A DNA stretch of 64,000 nt from Lysobacteraceae bacterium NML03-0222 (lineage in GTDB: Bacteria > Pseudomonadota > Gammaproteobacteria > Xanthomonadales > Xanthomonadaceae). Each line of letters opens with the position of its first letter. Position 1 is the first letter of the stretch. Where the stretch lies: the NCBI GenBank assembly GCA_002798195.1, contig NWQM01000003.1, forward strand, positions 62,001-126,000, given 5' to 3'. Below the pieces are notes generated by a model. It searched no databases and had not been told where the DNA came from. It saw nothing but the letters and a program-made list of their open reading frames with translations. This document shows positions 52,403 to 62,086 of this stretch, one piece after another. The translations under genes and the position numbers were made by a program.

Positions 52403-54844
52403 TCAAGGCGTGAAGCGGCGCAGGCGCAGGGCGTTGCCAAGCACGAATACGCTGGAGAGTGCCATCGCGCCGGCAGCAAAAACCGGGGAGAGCAGGCGGC
52501 CATTGATTGGATACAGCAGTCCGGCGGCCAGCGGAATCAGTGCGGTGTTGTAGGCAAAGGCCCAGAACAGGTTCTGGCGGATATTGCGCAAGGTGGCGCG
52601 GGAGAGGGCGATGGCATCATGTACGCCCTTGAGGCTGCCGGACATCAATACCAGGTCGGCCGCTTCCATGGCGATGTCGGTACCGCTGCCGATGGCGATG
52701 CCGACATCGGCTTCGGCCAGTGCCGGGGCGTCGTTGATGCCATCGCCGACAAAGGCCAGGGTGCCGTAGCGGGCTTTGAGCTGTTTGACTGCTTCGACCT
52801 TGCCTTGCGGCAATACCTCGGCGATGACTTCCTCGATTCCCAGTTGCCGGGCGATGGCATCGGCGGTATGGCGGTTGTCGCCGCTCACCATCGCCACTTT
52901 CAGCCCCTGGGCATGCAGGGCGGCAATCGCTGCCGGGGTATCGGGTTTGATTGGGTCGGCCACGGCGATGAGTGCGGCAAGTTGGCCATCGAACGCGGCA
53001 TACATCGGTGACTGGCCTTCGCGGGCAAGGCGTGCGCTGCTGTCGGCAAAGCGGCCAATCTCCAGCCCCAGTGCCTGCATATGCCGGTCTGCGCCGATAT
53101 CCACTTGCCGGCCTGCCACCAGCGCGCGGATACCCATGCCGGTGATGGATTGAAAATGCTCGACTTCGGGCAGTTCAAGGTTTTGCGCCCTGGCCGCTTC
53201 GACGATGGCATGCGCCAGCGGGTGCTCGGATTGTGATTCCGCTGCGGCAAGCAGCTGCAAAACGGCAGTTTTTTCAAAGCCGGCGGCCACTTCAAGATGG
53301 GTCAGTACCGGCTTGCCGACGGTGAGCGTGCCGGTTTTGTCCAGGGCGATGATGCGCGCGTCTTTCAATGATTGCAGGGCTTCCCCCTTGGCAAACAACA
53401 GGCCAAGCTCGGCTGCGCGGCCGGTTCCGACCATGATGGAAGTCGGTGTGGCCAGCCCCATGGCGCAGGGGCAGGCGACAATCAACACGGCCACCGCATT
53501 GACCAGCGCCAGGCTCAAGGCCGGTGCGGGCGCCAGCCACAGCCAGAGGCTGAAAGTCAGCACTGCGGCCAATATCACCGCAGGCACGAACCAGCGCGTG
53601 ACCTTGTCCACCAGTGCCTGAATCGGCAGTTTGCCTGCCTGTGCCTGCTCCACCAGGGCGATGATTTGCGCAAGCACGCTTTGGCTGCCGACGGTGGTGG
53701 CGCGCAGGGTCAGTGCGCCCTGTTGGTTGACCGTACCGCCAATCACGGCGCTGCCGGGGGATTTGGCCACCGGCACCGGCTCGCCGCTCAGCATCGACTC
53801 ATCGACCAAGCTCTGGCCTTCCACAACCATGCCATCCACCGGCAGGCGCTCGCCGGGGCGCACCTGCAGCAGGTCGCCACTGACGACTTCGGCGACGGGA
53901 AGATCGTGCAGCTTGCCCTCGCGCAATACGCGGGCGGTCTTGGGTTGCAGGCCAATCAGGCGGCTGATGGCTTGCGAGGTGCGGCCTTTGGCACGGGCTT
54001 CAAGAAAGCGGCCAAGCAAAATCAGGGTGATGATGACCGCTGCCGCTTCGTAATAGACATTGACCGTGCCATCAGGCAGCAGGCCTGGCCAGAAAGTGGC
54101 GATCAGCGAATACAGCCAGGCCGAAGTCGTGCCCAGCACCACCAGCGAGTTCATGTCCGGCGCAGCCCGCCAAAGTGCTGGCAGGCCATGCCGGTAAAAA
54201 TGCCGCCCGGGAATCAGCAAGACCAGGGTGGTCAGCAGGCATTGCAGATACCACAGGTTTTGCTGGCCGAATGTCGCCATCAGCCAATGGTGGAAGGGCG
54301 GCAGCAGATGGCCACCCATTTCCAGTACAAACACCGGCAAGGTCAGGCTGGCGGCGATGAATAAATCGCGTCGCAGCTGTTGTTTTTGCCGTTGTTGCTG
54401 CGCTTGGTGGGCGGCCTCATCGGCTTGCCTGTCTTGCGCCAGCCGGGCAGAAAAACCCGCCTTTTCCACCGCTTGCAGCAATGACGGCGGGCTGGCATGC
54501 CCCTGTACCGTGGCACGCGCGCTGGCAAGGTTGACTGATGCTGCACTCACCCCGGGGACGGCTTGCAGGACGCGCTCCAGCCGGGTGCTGCAGGCAGCGC
54601 AGCTCATGCCCTCAATATGCAGGACATGCGTGGATGCGGGGACGTCGAACCCGGCTTTTTGTATGGCTGCAATCAGTGATTGTGGGTCGGCGTTGCCCTG
54701 TACCGTGGCGCGTGCGCTGGCAAGGTTCACCGAGGCGCCGGTGACGCCGGGAACCGCTTGCAAGACGCGCTCCAGCCGGGCGCTGCAGGCGGCACAACTC
54801 ATGCCCTCGATAGGCAGGGTGATGGCTGTGCCGTTGCCTGCCAT
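52403..54844 (-). CDS. copA: Copper-exporting P1B-type ATPase with two HMA domains
   Basis: An 813-residue heavy-metal ATPase. Two N-terminal HMA domains carry GMSCAAC at residues 14-20 and 79-85, and the two are close copies of each other (RLERVLQAVPGV and SVNLASARATVQG occur in both). Membrane CPC lies in VACPCAMGL; DKTGTLTVG contains the phosphorylated Asp; GDGINDAP is the hinge. CPC plus CxxC domains indicate Cu(I) efflux. The start at 54844 overlaps the stop of the response-regulator gene by one base (TGATG). Confidence 0.94.
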   Translation of the reverse strand: MAGNGTAITLPIEGMSCAACSARLERVLQAVPGVTGASVNLASARATVQGNADPQSLIAAIQKAGFDVPASTHVLHIEGMSCAACSTRLERVLQAVPGVSAASVNLASARATVQGHASPPSLLQAVEKAGFSARLAQDRQADEAAHQAQQQRQKQQLRRDLFIAASLTLPVFVLEMGGHLLPPFHHWLMATFGQQNLWYLQCLLTTLVLLIPGRHFYRHGLPALWRAAPDMNSLVVLGTTSAWLYSLIATFWPGLLPDGTVNVYYEAAAVIITLILLGRFLEARAKGRTSQAISRLIGLQPKTARVLREGKLHDLPVAEVVSGDLLQVRPGERLPVDGMVVEGQSLVDESMLSGEPVPVAKSPGSAVIGGTVNQQGALTLRATTVGSQSVLAQIIALVEQAQAGKLPIQALVDKVTRWFVPAVILAAVLTFSLWLWLAPAPALSLALVNAVAVLIVACPCAMGLATPTSIMVGTGRAAELGLLFAKGEALQSLKDARIIALDKTGTLTVGKPVLTHLEVAAGFEKTAVLQLLAAAESQSEHPLAHAIVEAARAQNLELPEVEHFQSITGMGIRALVAGRQVDIGADRHMQALGLEIGRFADSSARLAREGQSPMYAAFDGQLAALIAVADPIKPDTPAAIAALHAQGLKVAMVSGDNRHTADAIARQLGIEEVIAEVLPQGKVEAVKQLKARYGTLAFVGDGINDAPALAEADVGIAIGSGTDIAMEAADLVLMSGSLKGVHDAIALSRATLRNIRQNLFWAFAYNTALIPLAAGLLYPINGRLLSPVFAAGAMALSSVFVLGNALRLRRFTP

Positions 54845-55398
54845 CAGCCTGCCGGTGTCTTGGCGGCCAGTTCAACCGGCACGCCTACCCGTTGCGCGGC
54901 GCGGCGCGGAATGTATTGCGCATCCAGCAGTGGTTGGATGCGGCGGAAAACTTCGGCGCGGGTGAATGGTTTTTTCATGAAGTCCTCGGCGCCCAGGCGC
55001 TGGACATACATTTGTTCGGTGGGCTTGGGGTTGCCGCTGGTGACGATAATCGGAATATCGCGGGTATGCGGCAGCTCGCGCAGCAGGCGCAGCAGCGAAA
55101 AACCGTCGGTATCGGGCAGGATGACGTCCAGAAAAATCAGCTCCGGCTCGAACATCTCAATCTGCCGCAGTGCGGCGCGGCCATCATGCGCCTCGGTAAT
55201 CAGATAGCGCTCCTCGCCCAGCTCTTTTTTCAGCCGGGCGATGATGGTGGGGGAGTCATCCACCAGCAGGATGCGGGTGCCGGGACGGGGGTCGGCGCGC
55301 GGGTTCTTGCGGCGGCTGCTGCCGGAATAGGTGGCTGTTTTTATTTTTTCGCTTGCTGGGGGTTTGGCGCCACGTCGAAAAACATCAAACAAAGCCAT
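54844..55398 (-). CDS. REC-only response regulator
   Basis: A 184-residue protein with a basic, disordered N-terminal 40 residues, one receiver domain (about 42-160) and a short tail; no DNA-binding output domain. Acidic pocket D47/D48, phospho-acceptor D91 (IFLDVILPD), Thr/Ser in IVTSG and the Lys of MKKPF are all present, so phosphorylation is expected. It resembles PilG/PilH/CheY-like single-domain regulators. No kinase is adjacent. Its TGA overlaps the copA start, so both are made from one message. Confidence 0.85.
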   Translation of the reverse strand: MALFDVFRRGAKPPASEKIKTATYSGSSRRKNPRADPRPGTRILLVDDSPTIIARLKKELGEERYLITEAHDGRAALRQIEMFEPELIFLDVILPDTDGFSLLRLLRELPHTRDIPIIVTSGNPKPTEQMYVQRLGAEDFMKKPFTRAEVFRRIQPLLDAQYIPRRAAQRVGVPVELAAKTPAG

Positions 55399-55433
55399 AC
55401 AAAAAATTTCCCCGAAAAATGATGCGGCACATT

Positions 55434-56312
55434 CTAACGCCGGTCACCGGGCTTGGGGAGCAGGCGCTGCAAGGCAGCGAGCCTTGCCAGGCGGCTCCAG
55501 CCGATGGTCAGCACCGTGACTTGGCTGACAAGTAGTGTGAGCAAGGGGTGAGCGCCATGCGCCAGGCTCAGCCGGGCAAAGAGGAGGCTGGCGGCAATAC
55601 CTGCCAGCAGGGTGACAAGCAGAACCGCCAGCCAGGCGAAAAAACGCTGCCCCATCAGTCGCCAGCCGCGGCCAAGCGCCAACAGTGCCGAGCGCAGCGC
55701 CGGGTCGGCGGCAAAGGCGGCGCGCGCTGTGCTGATGCTGGCCAAAACCGGCAAGACAAGCACGGCAGAAAACGCCCAGGCAGCGTAATGCCAGGGAGCA
55801 GCCTGCGAGTAAGTGATGGCCTGTGCGGCTTTTGTTTCGGCAAAAGACAGCGCCATCATGGAAACGGGCAGCGCCAGCAGCAGTGGCAGCAAGGCTAGCA
55901 GATACAGCCGCAGTTGCGGTGCATATTCGCGCAGGCCACCGCGGCAAAGGGCTACAAAACCTGGCGGCGTGGCGGCGCGCAGGCCAGTCACGGCAATGCC
56001 GGCTGCCCAGGGGGCGAGCAGGGCGCTCAGCAGCAATGGCGGCAGCATGTTCAGTGTCAATTGCGCGATGACTGCGCTATTGGCAAGCCAGGCATCGGCG
56101 AGCGCGGCCAGGTCAGGCGCGGCGATGATGCGTCCGGCCTCGGGGTGATGGGCCAAGATGGCGTGTGCGGCATTGGCCACTTGCCGGCTGAGCCAGAAGG
56201 CAGGCACAAGTCCGGCCAGCCACCACAGCAGCAACACCCGCCAATGGGCAAGGCTGGTGAGCGCGTCCCGAGACAGGGCATTGATGGCAGAAGTGCGAGC
56301 GTTGTCCATCAT
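55434..56312 (-). CDS. Hypothetical multi-pass membrane protein
   Basis: A 292-residue hydrophobic, Ala/Leu-rich protein with six or so membrane segments (about 22-42, 80-110, 130-155, 175-195, 225-245 and 250-272). No family recognised. Its first ATG overlaps the stop of the M1-type peptidase gene (ATGA), making it the last gene of the uvrA chain. A role alongside the peptidase is possible but unsupported by sequence. Confidence 0.75.
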   Translation of the reverse strand: MMDNARTSAINALSRDALTSLAHWRVLLLWWLAGLVPAFWLSRQVANAAHAILAHHPEAGRIIAAPDLAALADAWLANSAVIAQLTLNMLPPLLLSALLAPWAAGIAVTGLRAATPPGFVALCRGGLREYAPQLRLYLLALLPLLLALPVSMMALSFAETKAAQAITYSQAAPWHYAAWAFSAVLVLPVLASISTARAAFAADPALRSALLALGRGWRLMGQRFFAWLAVLLVTLLAGIAASLLFARLSLAHGAHPLLTLLVSQVTVLTIGWSRLARLAALQRLLPKPGDRR

Positions 56313-58318
56313 GCCCCCAAGAGCCAGGCCAGGGCGATTTGCAGCCAGCCAAGCAGGCGCTGCATCACCTGGTTGCGGGCATCGGTACTGGGGTTGAGGC
56401 TGCGCTGGTTGTCGCCAAGCGATACATCCAACGGGTAATGTTGCTGCGGGTCAAGCTGCGCGGTTTTGGCGGGCACGGGCTTTAGCCACTCAAAGCGGAA
56501 TTCATCCTGTGTGCCGGAAAAACGCACGGTTTCAGTGCTGCCATCGGCAAAGCGCACGACCAGCGTTTGCGGCACATCCGCGCCGCGGCGCTGCACGGTG
56601 AGGGTGGTGCGATAGTGTTGCCCATCGGTTTTTTCGCTTTGCAAAGCGCTGATGCCATCGTCAATCCGCATGGCCTGATAAACATGCTGGGCAAAGCTGC
56701 GCTCGATGATTTCGCGCTGGCCGGTGCCGTCTATCAACGCCTGGCGCAGGTCGGCGATGGAGGGGTGGCGAAACTTCCAGCGTTGGTAATACAGGCCGAT
56801 GGCGCGCTCCATCGCCTCGCTGCCCAGTTGGCGCTCAAGGCTGTCAAACAGCGTGGCCGAGCGCGAATACACCGTGCCGTAGCTGGTGCTGGAGTGCCAT
56901 TGCCAGCTATTGCTGCCCAGCCGGTCCTGTTTTTCATGCAGGCCTGCCGCCAGCCGCTCCAGCGCAAAGCCGTCCATCTTCGGCATGAAGCCAAACCGTG
57001 CCAGCCAGGCCGGTGCCAGCGGCACCTGTTGGCCGCGCTGGCGCAGCAGGCGCCTGTTCCAGTATTGGTTGAGGCCTTCGTCCAGCAGCGGCTCTTCAAA
57101 CTCGTTGGAGGCGAGAATGCCCTGAAAATAGCCATGTCCCAGCTCGTGCAGGGTGACAAACTCCAGCAGATGCTGCTCATGGCCGCCGGGTTTGAAGCCC
57201 GGAAAACTCATCGCGGTAAAAAACGTGGGGTATTCCATGCCGCCGGCTTCATCGGCGTTGAAGGGCGGAATCACCGCGGTCAGGGTGCGATACGGGTAGG
57301 GCGCCAGGCTGTGGGCAAAATCCTCCAGCGCATCGAGTGTGGCCTGCATCACCACGGCGGCTTGGCTGGCGTATTCGGGCGGATACAGCACTTGCACCTT
57401 GACCGTGCCGCCTGCGGGGCTGCGCCACTGCGCTTCAAGTGGCTTGGCCGTGCGCCTGTCCGCCGTCCAAGCAAAATCATGCACTTCGCCCTGCACATAG
57501 CGATACATGCTGCGGCCATTGGCATTGTGCTTTTCCACAAGCTCGCCGGTCGCACCCACGGTGTAGTCGGCGGGGACGTCGATGCTGACATCGTAATGGC
57601 CGAAATCGGCATAGAACTCGCTGTGCAGATGAAACTCGTGGGCATTCCAGCGCATGGCGTTGGCGCCCCGTTCGCCGGGCAGCTCCAGCACGGCAATCTT
57701 GGGGAACCACTGCGCCACCAGATGAAAGCTGCCGAAATAGCCAGTGCGGGCAATCACGCGCGGCAACTGGCTTGAAAAATCCATGTCCAGCGTGGTGCTG
57801 GCGCCTGCCGCTACCGGGCTGGGCAGTTCCAGGCGGATAACGGTTCTGTCGCTGGCAGGGCCGCCATCGGGCTGCACGAATTGCCAGCGCGCGGGCTTGC
57901 CGTTCTGGGTGATGTTTTGCAGCTGGATGTAGCCCTGCTCGCCAACGGATAAGCCACTGCGGAAAGCAAAGCCGGCCTGGGCACGCTCGGCAAGAAAAGT
58001 GCTGCCTTCGGAAAAGGCATTCAGATACAGATGCAGATAGACCGCGCAAACCGGCTGGCTGCTGCGGTTATGCCAGGTCAGGGTTTGCTGGCCGTGAATG
58101 CGGTGTTTCTGGGCATCAAGCCGGGCATGGATGCGGTAGTTGGCTATATGCCGGGCGTGAGTGCGCACACCGCCCCAGGCATCTGCCGCACTCGGGGTGG
58201 GCACGGCAGCGGCATCGGCAGAAGCCAGTGGAATTTCGGCGCAGGTGGCTGTGGGTGTTGCCTGCGCAGCCACAGGGCAGAGCAGGGCAAGTGCCAGAGT
58301 CGCAAAACGCGACATCAT
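56309..58318 (-). CDS. M1 family (gluzincin) aminopeptidase-like protein, exported
   Basis: A 669-residue protein with a signal peptide (1-20). The M1 zinc site is HELGH at 391-395 with the third ligand Glu414 exactly 18 residues later, and the substrate-anchor GGMEYP (359-364) replaces the usual GAMEN. The order is an N-terminal beta domain, catalytic domain, and a C-terminal beta region containing VRFADGSTETVRF. No transmembrane helices except one weak C-terminal segment (LLGWLQIALAWLLG). Likely a periplasmic peptidase; substrate unknown. ATGA overlaps at both ends. Confidence 0.88.
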   Translation of the reverse strand: MMSRFATLALALLCPVAAQATPTATCAEIPLASADAAAVPTPSAADAWGGVRTHARHIANYRIHARLDAQKHRIHGQQTLTWHNRSSQPVCAVYLHLYLNAFSEGSTFLAERAQAGFAFRSGLSVGEQGYIQLQNITQNGKPARWQFVQPDGGPASDRTVIRLELPSPVAAGASTTLDMDFSSQLPRVIARTGYFGSFHLVAQWFPKIAVLELPGERGANAMRWNAHEFHLHSEFYADFGHYDVSIDVPADYTVGATGELVEKHNANGRSMYRYVQGEVHDFAWTADRRTAKPLEAQWRSPAGGTVKVQVLYPPEYASQAAVVMQATLDALEDFAHSLAPYPYRTLTAVIPPFNADEAGGMEYPTFFTAMSFPGFKPGGHEQHLLEFVTLHELGHGYFQGILASNEFEEPLLDEGLNQYWNRRLLRQRGQQVPLAPAWLARFGFMPKMDGFALERLAAGLHEKQDRLGSNSWQWHSSTSYGTVYSRSATLFDSLERQLGSEAMERAIGLYYQRWKFRHPSIADLRQALIDGTGQREIIERSFAQHVYQAMRIDDGISALQSEKTDGQHYRTTLTVQRRGADVPQTLVVRFADGSTETVRFSGTQDEFRFEWLKPVPAKTAQLDPQQHYPLDVSLGDNQRSLNPSTDARNQVMQRLLGWLQIALAWLLGA

Positions 58319-58731
58319 TCATCCAGAACGGCGATATTTTCCGCAGCCTGGCGAATGGCATCGGGCAGGCTGGCAGGCCGCCCGCTATGGCGGTCAATCC
58401 AGACCACCACCACCTCGCCATCGCAATGCAGCGTGCCGGTTTGGCGATCCTGGATGCGATGGCCGACAGTCAGGCTGCTGTTGCCGATGCGGCGGGTGAA
58501 CAGCTCGATGACCACCGTGGCCGGATAGGTGATGGGCAGGCGGTAATTGAGCATGGCCTGCGCCAGCACCGGCACATGGCGGTCATCGAACCAGTCGGTC
58601 TGCTGCGAGTTCAGCCACTGGATGCGGGCTTCTTCCAGATAGCGCAGATACACCGCGTTATTGACGTGGTTCATGGCGTCCATATCCCCCCAGCGCGGGG
58701 TCAGCTCCATGCGGAAAGGCATTGGTTTCAT
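58315..58731 (-). CDS. Acyl-CoA thioesterase (4HBT/YbgC-FadM-like hot-dog fold)
   Basis: A 138-residue hot-dog thioesterase. The active-site segment RWGDMDAMNHVNNAVYLRYL carries the catalytic Asp and the NHVNNAxYL signature of the FadM/YbgC group. Probable substrate is a fatty acyl-CoA. Coupled by ATGA overlaps to uvrA upstream and the M1-type peptidase downstream. Confidence 0.9.
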   Translation of the reverse strand: MKPMPFRMELTPRWGDMDAMNHVNNAVYLRYLEEARIQWLNSQQTDWFDDRHVPVLAQAMLNYRLPITYPATVVIELFTRRIGNSSLTVGHRIQDRQTGTLHCDGEVVVVWIDRHSGRPASLPDAIRQAAENIAVLDE

Positions 58732-61607
58732 GGGTTTTTCCTGTGTTGGGCGCGGGCTTTGTCGTCCTGCATCTGCTTGGCAAGAAAACGCCCGGTATGT
58801 GAATGGGAAAGTTGTGCGACCTCTTCCGGGCTGCCCTCGGCAATGATTTCACCGCCACGATGGCCGCCCTCGGGGCCAAGGTCCACAATCCAGTCGGCAG
58901 TCTTGATGACATCCAGATTGTGCTCGATGACCACCACGGTATTGCCTTCATCGCGCAGCCGGTGCAAAACGCCCAGCAACTGTTCGATATCGGCAAAATG
59001 CAGCCCGGTGGTCGGCTCATCGAGGATATACAGGGTGCGGCCGGTATCGCGGCGCGAAAGCTCCTTGGAGAGTTTCACCCGCTGCGCCTCGCCACCCGAT
59101 AGCGTGGTGGCCGACTGCCCGAGCTTGATATAGGACAGCCCCACATCCATCAGCGTCTCCAGTTTGCGGCCAATTGCGGGGATGTTCTCGAACAGCTTGG
59201 CGGCATCTTCCACGGTCATTTCCAGGATGTCGTGAATGCTGTAGCCCTTGTAGAGAATCTCCAGGGTTTCGCGGTTGTAGCGTTTGCCGCCGCAGACATC
59301 GCAGGGCACATACACATCGGGCAGAAAGTGCATTTCCACCTTGATCAGCCCATCGCCCTGGCAGGCTTCGCAGCGCCCGCCGCGCACATTGAAGCTGAAG
59401 CGCCCCGGCGCATAGCCGCGCGCGCGCGCTTCGGGCACTTGCGCAAACAGCTCGCGCAGCGGCGTGAACAGGCCGGTATAGGTGGCTGGATTGGAGCGTG
59501 GCGTGCGGCCAATCGGTGACTGGTCGATATCCACCACCTTGTCGAACAAGTCCAGCCCCTGAATGTCCTTGTAGGCCGCCGGGGTATGCGAAGCGCCGTT
59601 GATTTCATTGGCGGCCAGCGCGTACAGGGTGTCGTTGATGAGCGTGGACTTGCCCGAGCCGGAGACGCCGGTCACGGCAGTCATCAGCCCCGCAGGGATG
59701 TTGAGATTGACGTTTTTCAGATTGTTGCCGCTGGCGCCCTTGAGCTTCAGCATTCGCTTCTTGTCGGGGACATGGCGCTTGGCGGGGATTTCGATGGCGC
59801 GGCGGCCGGAGAGATAGTCGCCGGTCAGTGAGCGCGGCGAGGCCATGATTTGCGCCACATCGCCCTGCGCCACCACTTCGCCGCCATGCACGCCGGCGCC
59901 CGGGCCAATATCGACCACATGGTCGGCCAGGCGGATGGCGTCCTCATCGTGCTCCACCACAATCACGGTATTGCCCAAATCGCGCAGGCGGGTCAATGTG
60001 CCCAGCAGGCGTTCGTTGTCGCGCTGGTGCAGGCCGATGGATGGCTCGTCCAGCACATACATCACCCCCACCAGCCCGGCGCCAATTTGGCTGGCCAGGC
60101 GAATACGCTGCGCCTCGCCGCCGGAGAGCGTATCGGCCTTGCGCTCCAGGGTCAGATAGTCCAGCCCTACATCCACCAGAAAGCCCAGGCGCTCGTTGAT
60201 TTCCTTGACGATTTTGCTGGCGATTTCACCGCGCCAGCCCGGCAGTTGCAGATTGGCAAAAAATGCCAGCGCCGCATCAATTGGCTCCTGGGTCAGTGCA
60301 TAGATGGGGCGCTCGCCGACAAATACATGGCGCGCGGCGCGGTTCAGGCGTGCCCCGCCGCAGTCCGGGCAGGGGCGTTCGCTGATGTATTTGGACAGCT
60401 CCTCGCGCACTGCGCCCGATTCGGTTTCCCGATAGCGGCGCTCCAGATTGGGGATGATGCCCTCGAACGGATGCTTGCGCTGTGAGCGTGTGCCTTGCGC
60501 GGTGATATGGGTAAAGGCGATGGCCTCATCGCCACTGCCATGCAGCACCGCCTGCTGGATGGCCTGTGGCAAATCTTGCCAGGGCGCATCCAGATTGAAG
60601 CGGTAATGCTTGGCGAGCGACTGAATCAGCTGGAAATAATACGGATTGCGCCGATCCCAGCCGCGCACCGCCCCGGCCGCCAGGGACAGCTCCGGGTGTG
60701 TGACCACCCGGCCGGGGTCAAAAAACTGCGCCACACCGATGCCGTCACAGGTTTCGCAAGCGCCCATCGGCGCATTGAACGAAAACAGCCGTGGCTCCAG
60801 TGCTGGCAGGGCGTAATCGCAGACCGGGCAGGAATAGCGCGAAGAAAACAGCAGCGGTGCAGCGGCCTCGTCATCCAGCGACTGCACCAGCGCCATGCCT
60901 TCGCCCAGCTTCAGCGTGGTCTCGAATGACTCGGCCAGACGCTGCTGCAAGTCCTCACGGATTTTGAAGCGGTCAATCACCGCCTCGATGGTGTGCTTGT
61001 TGCGCAGCGCCAGCGGCGGCACCGCATCGATTTCGTACAGCACCCCGTCCACGCGCACGCGCACATAGCCTTGCGCGCGCAATTGCTCGAACACTTGCAC
61101 ATGCTCGCCCTTGCGATCGCGCACCACCGGCGCCAGCAGCATCCAGCGCTGCCCCTGGGTGGCAGGCGCGTCTTCCAGCGCCATCACCTGATCGACCATC
61201 TGGCTGACCGTCTGCGCCTGGAGCGGGAAATCATGATCCGGGCAGCGCGGCGTACCCGCGCGTGCATACAAAAGGCGCAGATAGTCATACACCTCGGTGA
61301 TGGTGCCCACCGTCGAGCGCGGATTGTGGCTGGTGGATTTTTGCTCGATGGAAATCGCCGGCGACAGCCCCTCGATATGATCGACATCGGGCTTTTCCAT
61401 CACGCTCAAGAACTGCCGTGCATAGGCCGAGAGCGATTCCACATAACGGCGCTGACCTTCGGCATAGATGGTGTCGAACGCCAGCGATGACTTGCCCGAG
61501 CCTGACAGTCCGGTGATGACAATCAGCTTGTCGCGCGGCAGGTCAAGGTCGAAGTTCTTGAGATTGTGGGTGCGCGCACCACGGATGCGAATAGTGTCCA
61601 GAGCCAC
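58728..61607 (-). CDS. uvrA: UvrABC excision nuclease subunit A
   Basis: A 959-residue DNA damage recognition ATPase of nucleotide excision repair. Walker A motifs are GLSGSGKSSL (near residue 31) and GVSGSGKSTL (second half). Zinc cysteines are in CPVCDY...CETCDG and CEACQGDG...CDVCGGK. It begins MALDTIRIRGARTHNLKN, matching the family. Expected SOS control is not supported: I see no TTAG-N6-TACT box in the 61608-61745 region. Slightly longer than E. coli UvrA (940). Confidence 0.96.
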   Translation of the reverse strand: MALDTIRIRGARTHNLKNFDLDLPRDKLIVITGLSGSGKSSLAFDTIYAEGQRRYVESLSAYARQFLSVMEKPDVDHIEGLSPAISIEQKSTSHNPRSTVGTITEVYDYLRLLYARAGTPRCPDHDFPLQAQTVSQMVDQVMALEDAPATQGQRWMLLAPVVRDRKGEHVQVFEQLRAQGYVRVRVDGVLYEIDAVPPLALRNKHTIEAVIDRFKIREDLQQRLAESFETTLKLGEGMALVQSLDDEAAAPLLFSSRYSCPVCDYALPALEPRLFSFNAPMGACETCDGIGVAQFFDPGRVVTHPELSLAAGAVRGWDRRNPYYFQLIQSLAKHYRFNLDAPWQDLPQAIQQAVLHGSGDEAIAFTHITAQGTRSQRKHPFEGIIPNLERRYRETESGAVREELSKYISERPCPDCGGARLNRAARHVFVGERPIYALTQEPIDAALAFFANLQLPGWRGEIASKIVKEINERLGFLVDVGLDYLTLERKADTLSGGEAQRIRLASQIGAGLVGVMYVLDEPSIGLHQRDNERLLGTLTRLRDLGNTVIVVEHDEDAIRLADHVVDIGPGAGVHGGEVVAQGDVAQIMASPRSLTGDYLSGRRAIEIPAKRHVPDKKRMLKLKGASGNNLKNVNLNIPAGLMTAVTGVSGSGKSTLINDTLYALAANEINGASHTPAAYKDIQGLDLFDKVVDIDQSPIGRTPRSNPATYTGLFTPLRELFAQVPEARARGYAPGRFSFNVRGGRCEACQGDGLIKVEMHFLPDVYVPCDVCGGKRYNRETLEILYKGYSIHDILEMTVEDAAKLFENIPAIGRKLETLMDVGLSYIKLGQSATTLSGGEAQRVKLSKELSRRDTGRTLYILDEPTTGLHFADIEQLLGVLHRLRDEGNTVVVIEHNLDVIKTADWIVDLGPEGGHRGGEIIAEGSPEEVAQLSHSHTGRFLAKQMQDDKARAQHRKNP

Positions 61608-61745
61608 GAAGCTGCCCGAAGAATGAAAGAACCCGATAGCCTAGAGCCGAGGCCGTGCAAGAGCAAATGGGCGCAGCCGGGTATTCATTCAAGTCACGAC
61701 ATGCTGACTTCAGCGAGGGTATGGGATGGATGCCAGTGCAGGTGT

Positions 61746-62063
61746 TCAATCGCCTAATCCGGCGCGCTCAATCAGCACGATGCTGCATTCGCGCTCGGCA
61801 TGGGGTTGATGGCGCACGCCCTTGGGCAGCACGAACAATTCCCCGGCGCGGATGCACACTTCCGGGCGGCCATCGTCAAAGCGCACGCCCATTTCACCGC
61901 TCACCACCAGAATGATTTTGTCGCTGCCGGCATGGCGATGCCACTCAAAATCTCCGGCAAATTTGACCAGACGAAAACCAAAATCGCCCTGGTTTAAAAC
62001 CAGCGGCTTCCAGTATTCGTGCAGCTTTTCAAGCTCGGCATTCAAGTTGAGCGGAGTCTGCAT
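61746..62063 (-). CDS. Cupin domain protein
   Basis: A 105-residue single-cupin protein. Motif 1 is WHRHAGSDKIILVVSGEMGV, with His ligands and Glu, and motif 2 is LFVLPKGVRHQP. It is probably a small metal-binding sugar-epimerase-like or sensory cupin; substrate unknown. GGGAGCAGG precedes the ATG at 62063, so this is preferred over the in-frame ATG at 62090, although that one overlaps the upstream stop (ATGA). Downstream of a VOC protein gene on the same strand. Confidence 0.85.
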   Translation of the reverse strand: MQTPLNLNAELEKLHEYWKPLVLNQGDFGFRLVKFAGDFEWHRHAGSDKIILVVSGEMGVRFDDGRPEVCIRAGELFVLPKGVRHQPHAERECSIVLIERAGLGD

Positions 62064-62086
62064 GGACCTGCTCCCTGGGTCGAGTT

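Noticed and set aside
58803..61490. Long open frames antisense to uvrA, alaS, purF and other GC-rich genes
   Set aside because: These follow codon bias of the real genes on the other strand; they have no family motifs and no ribosome-binding sites.
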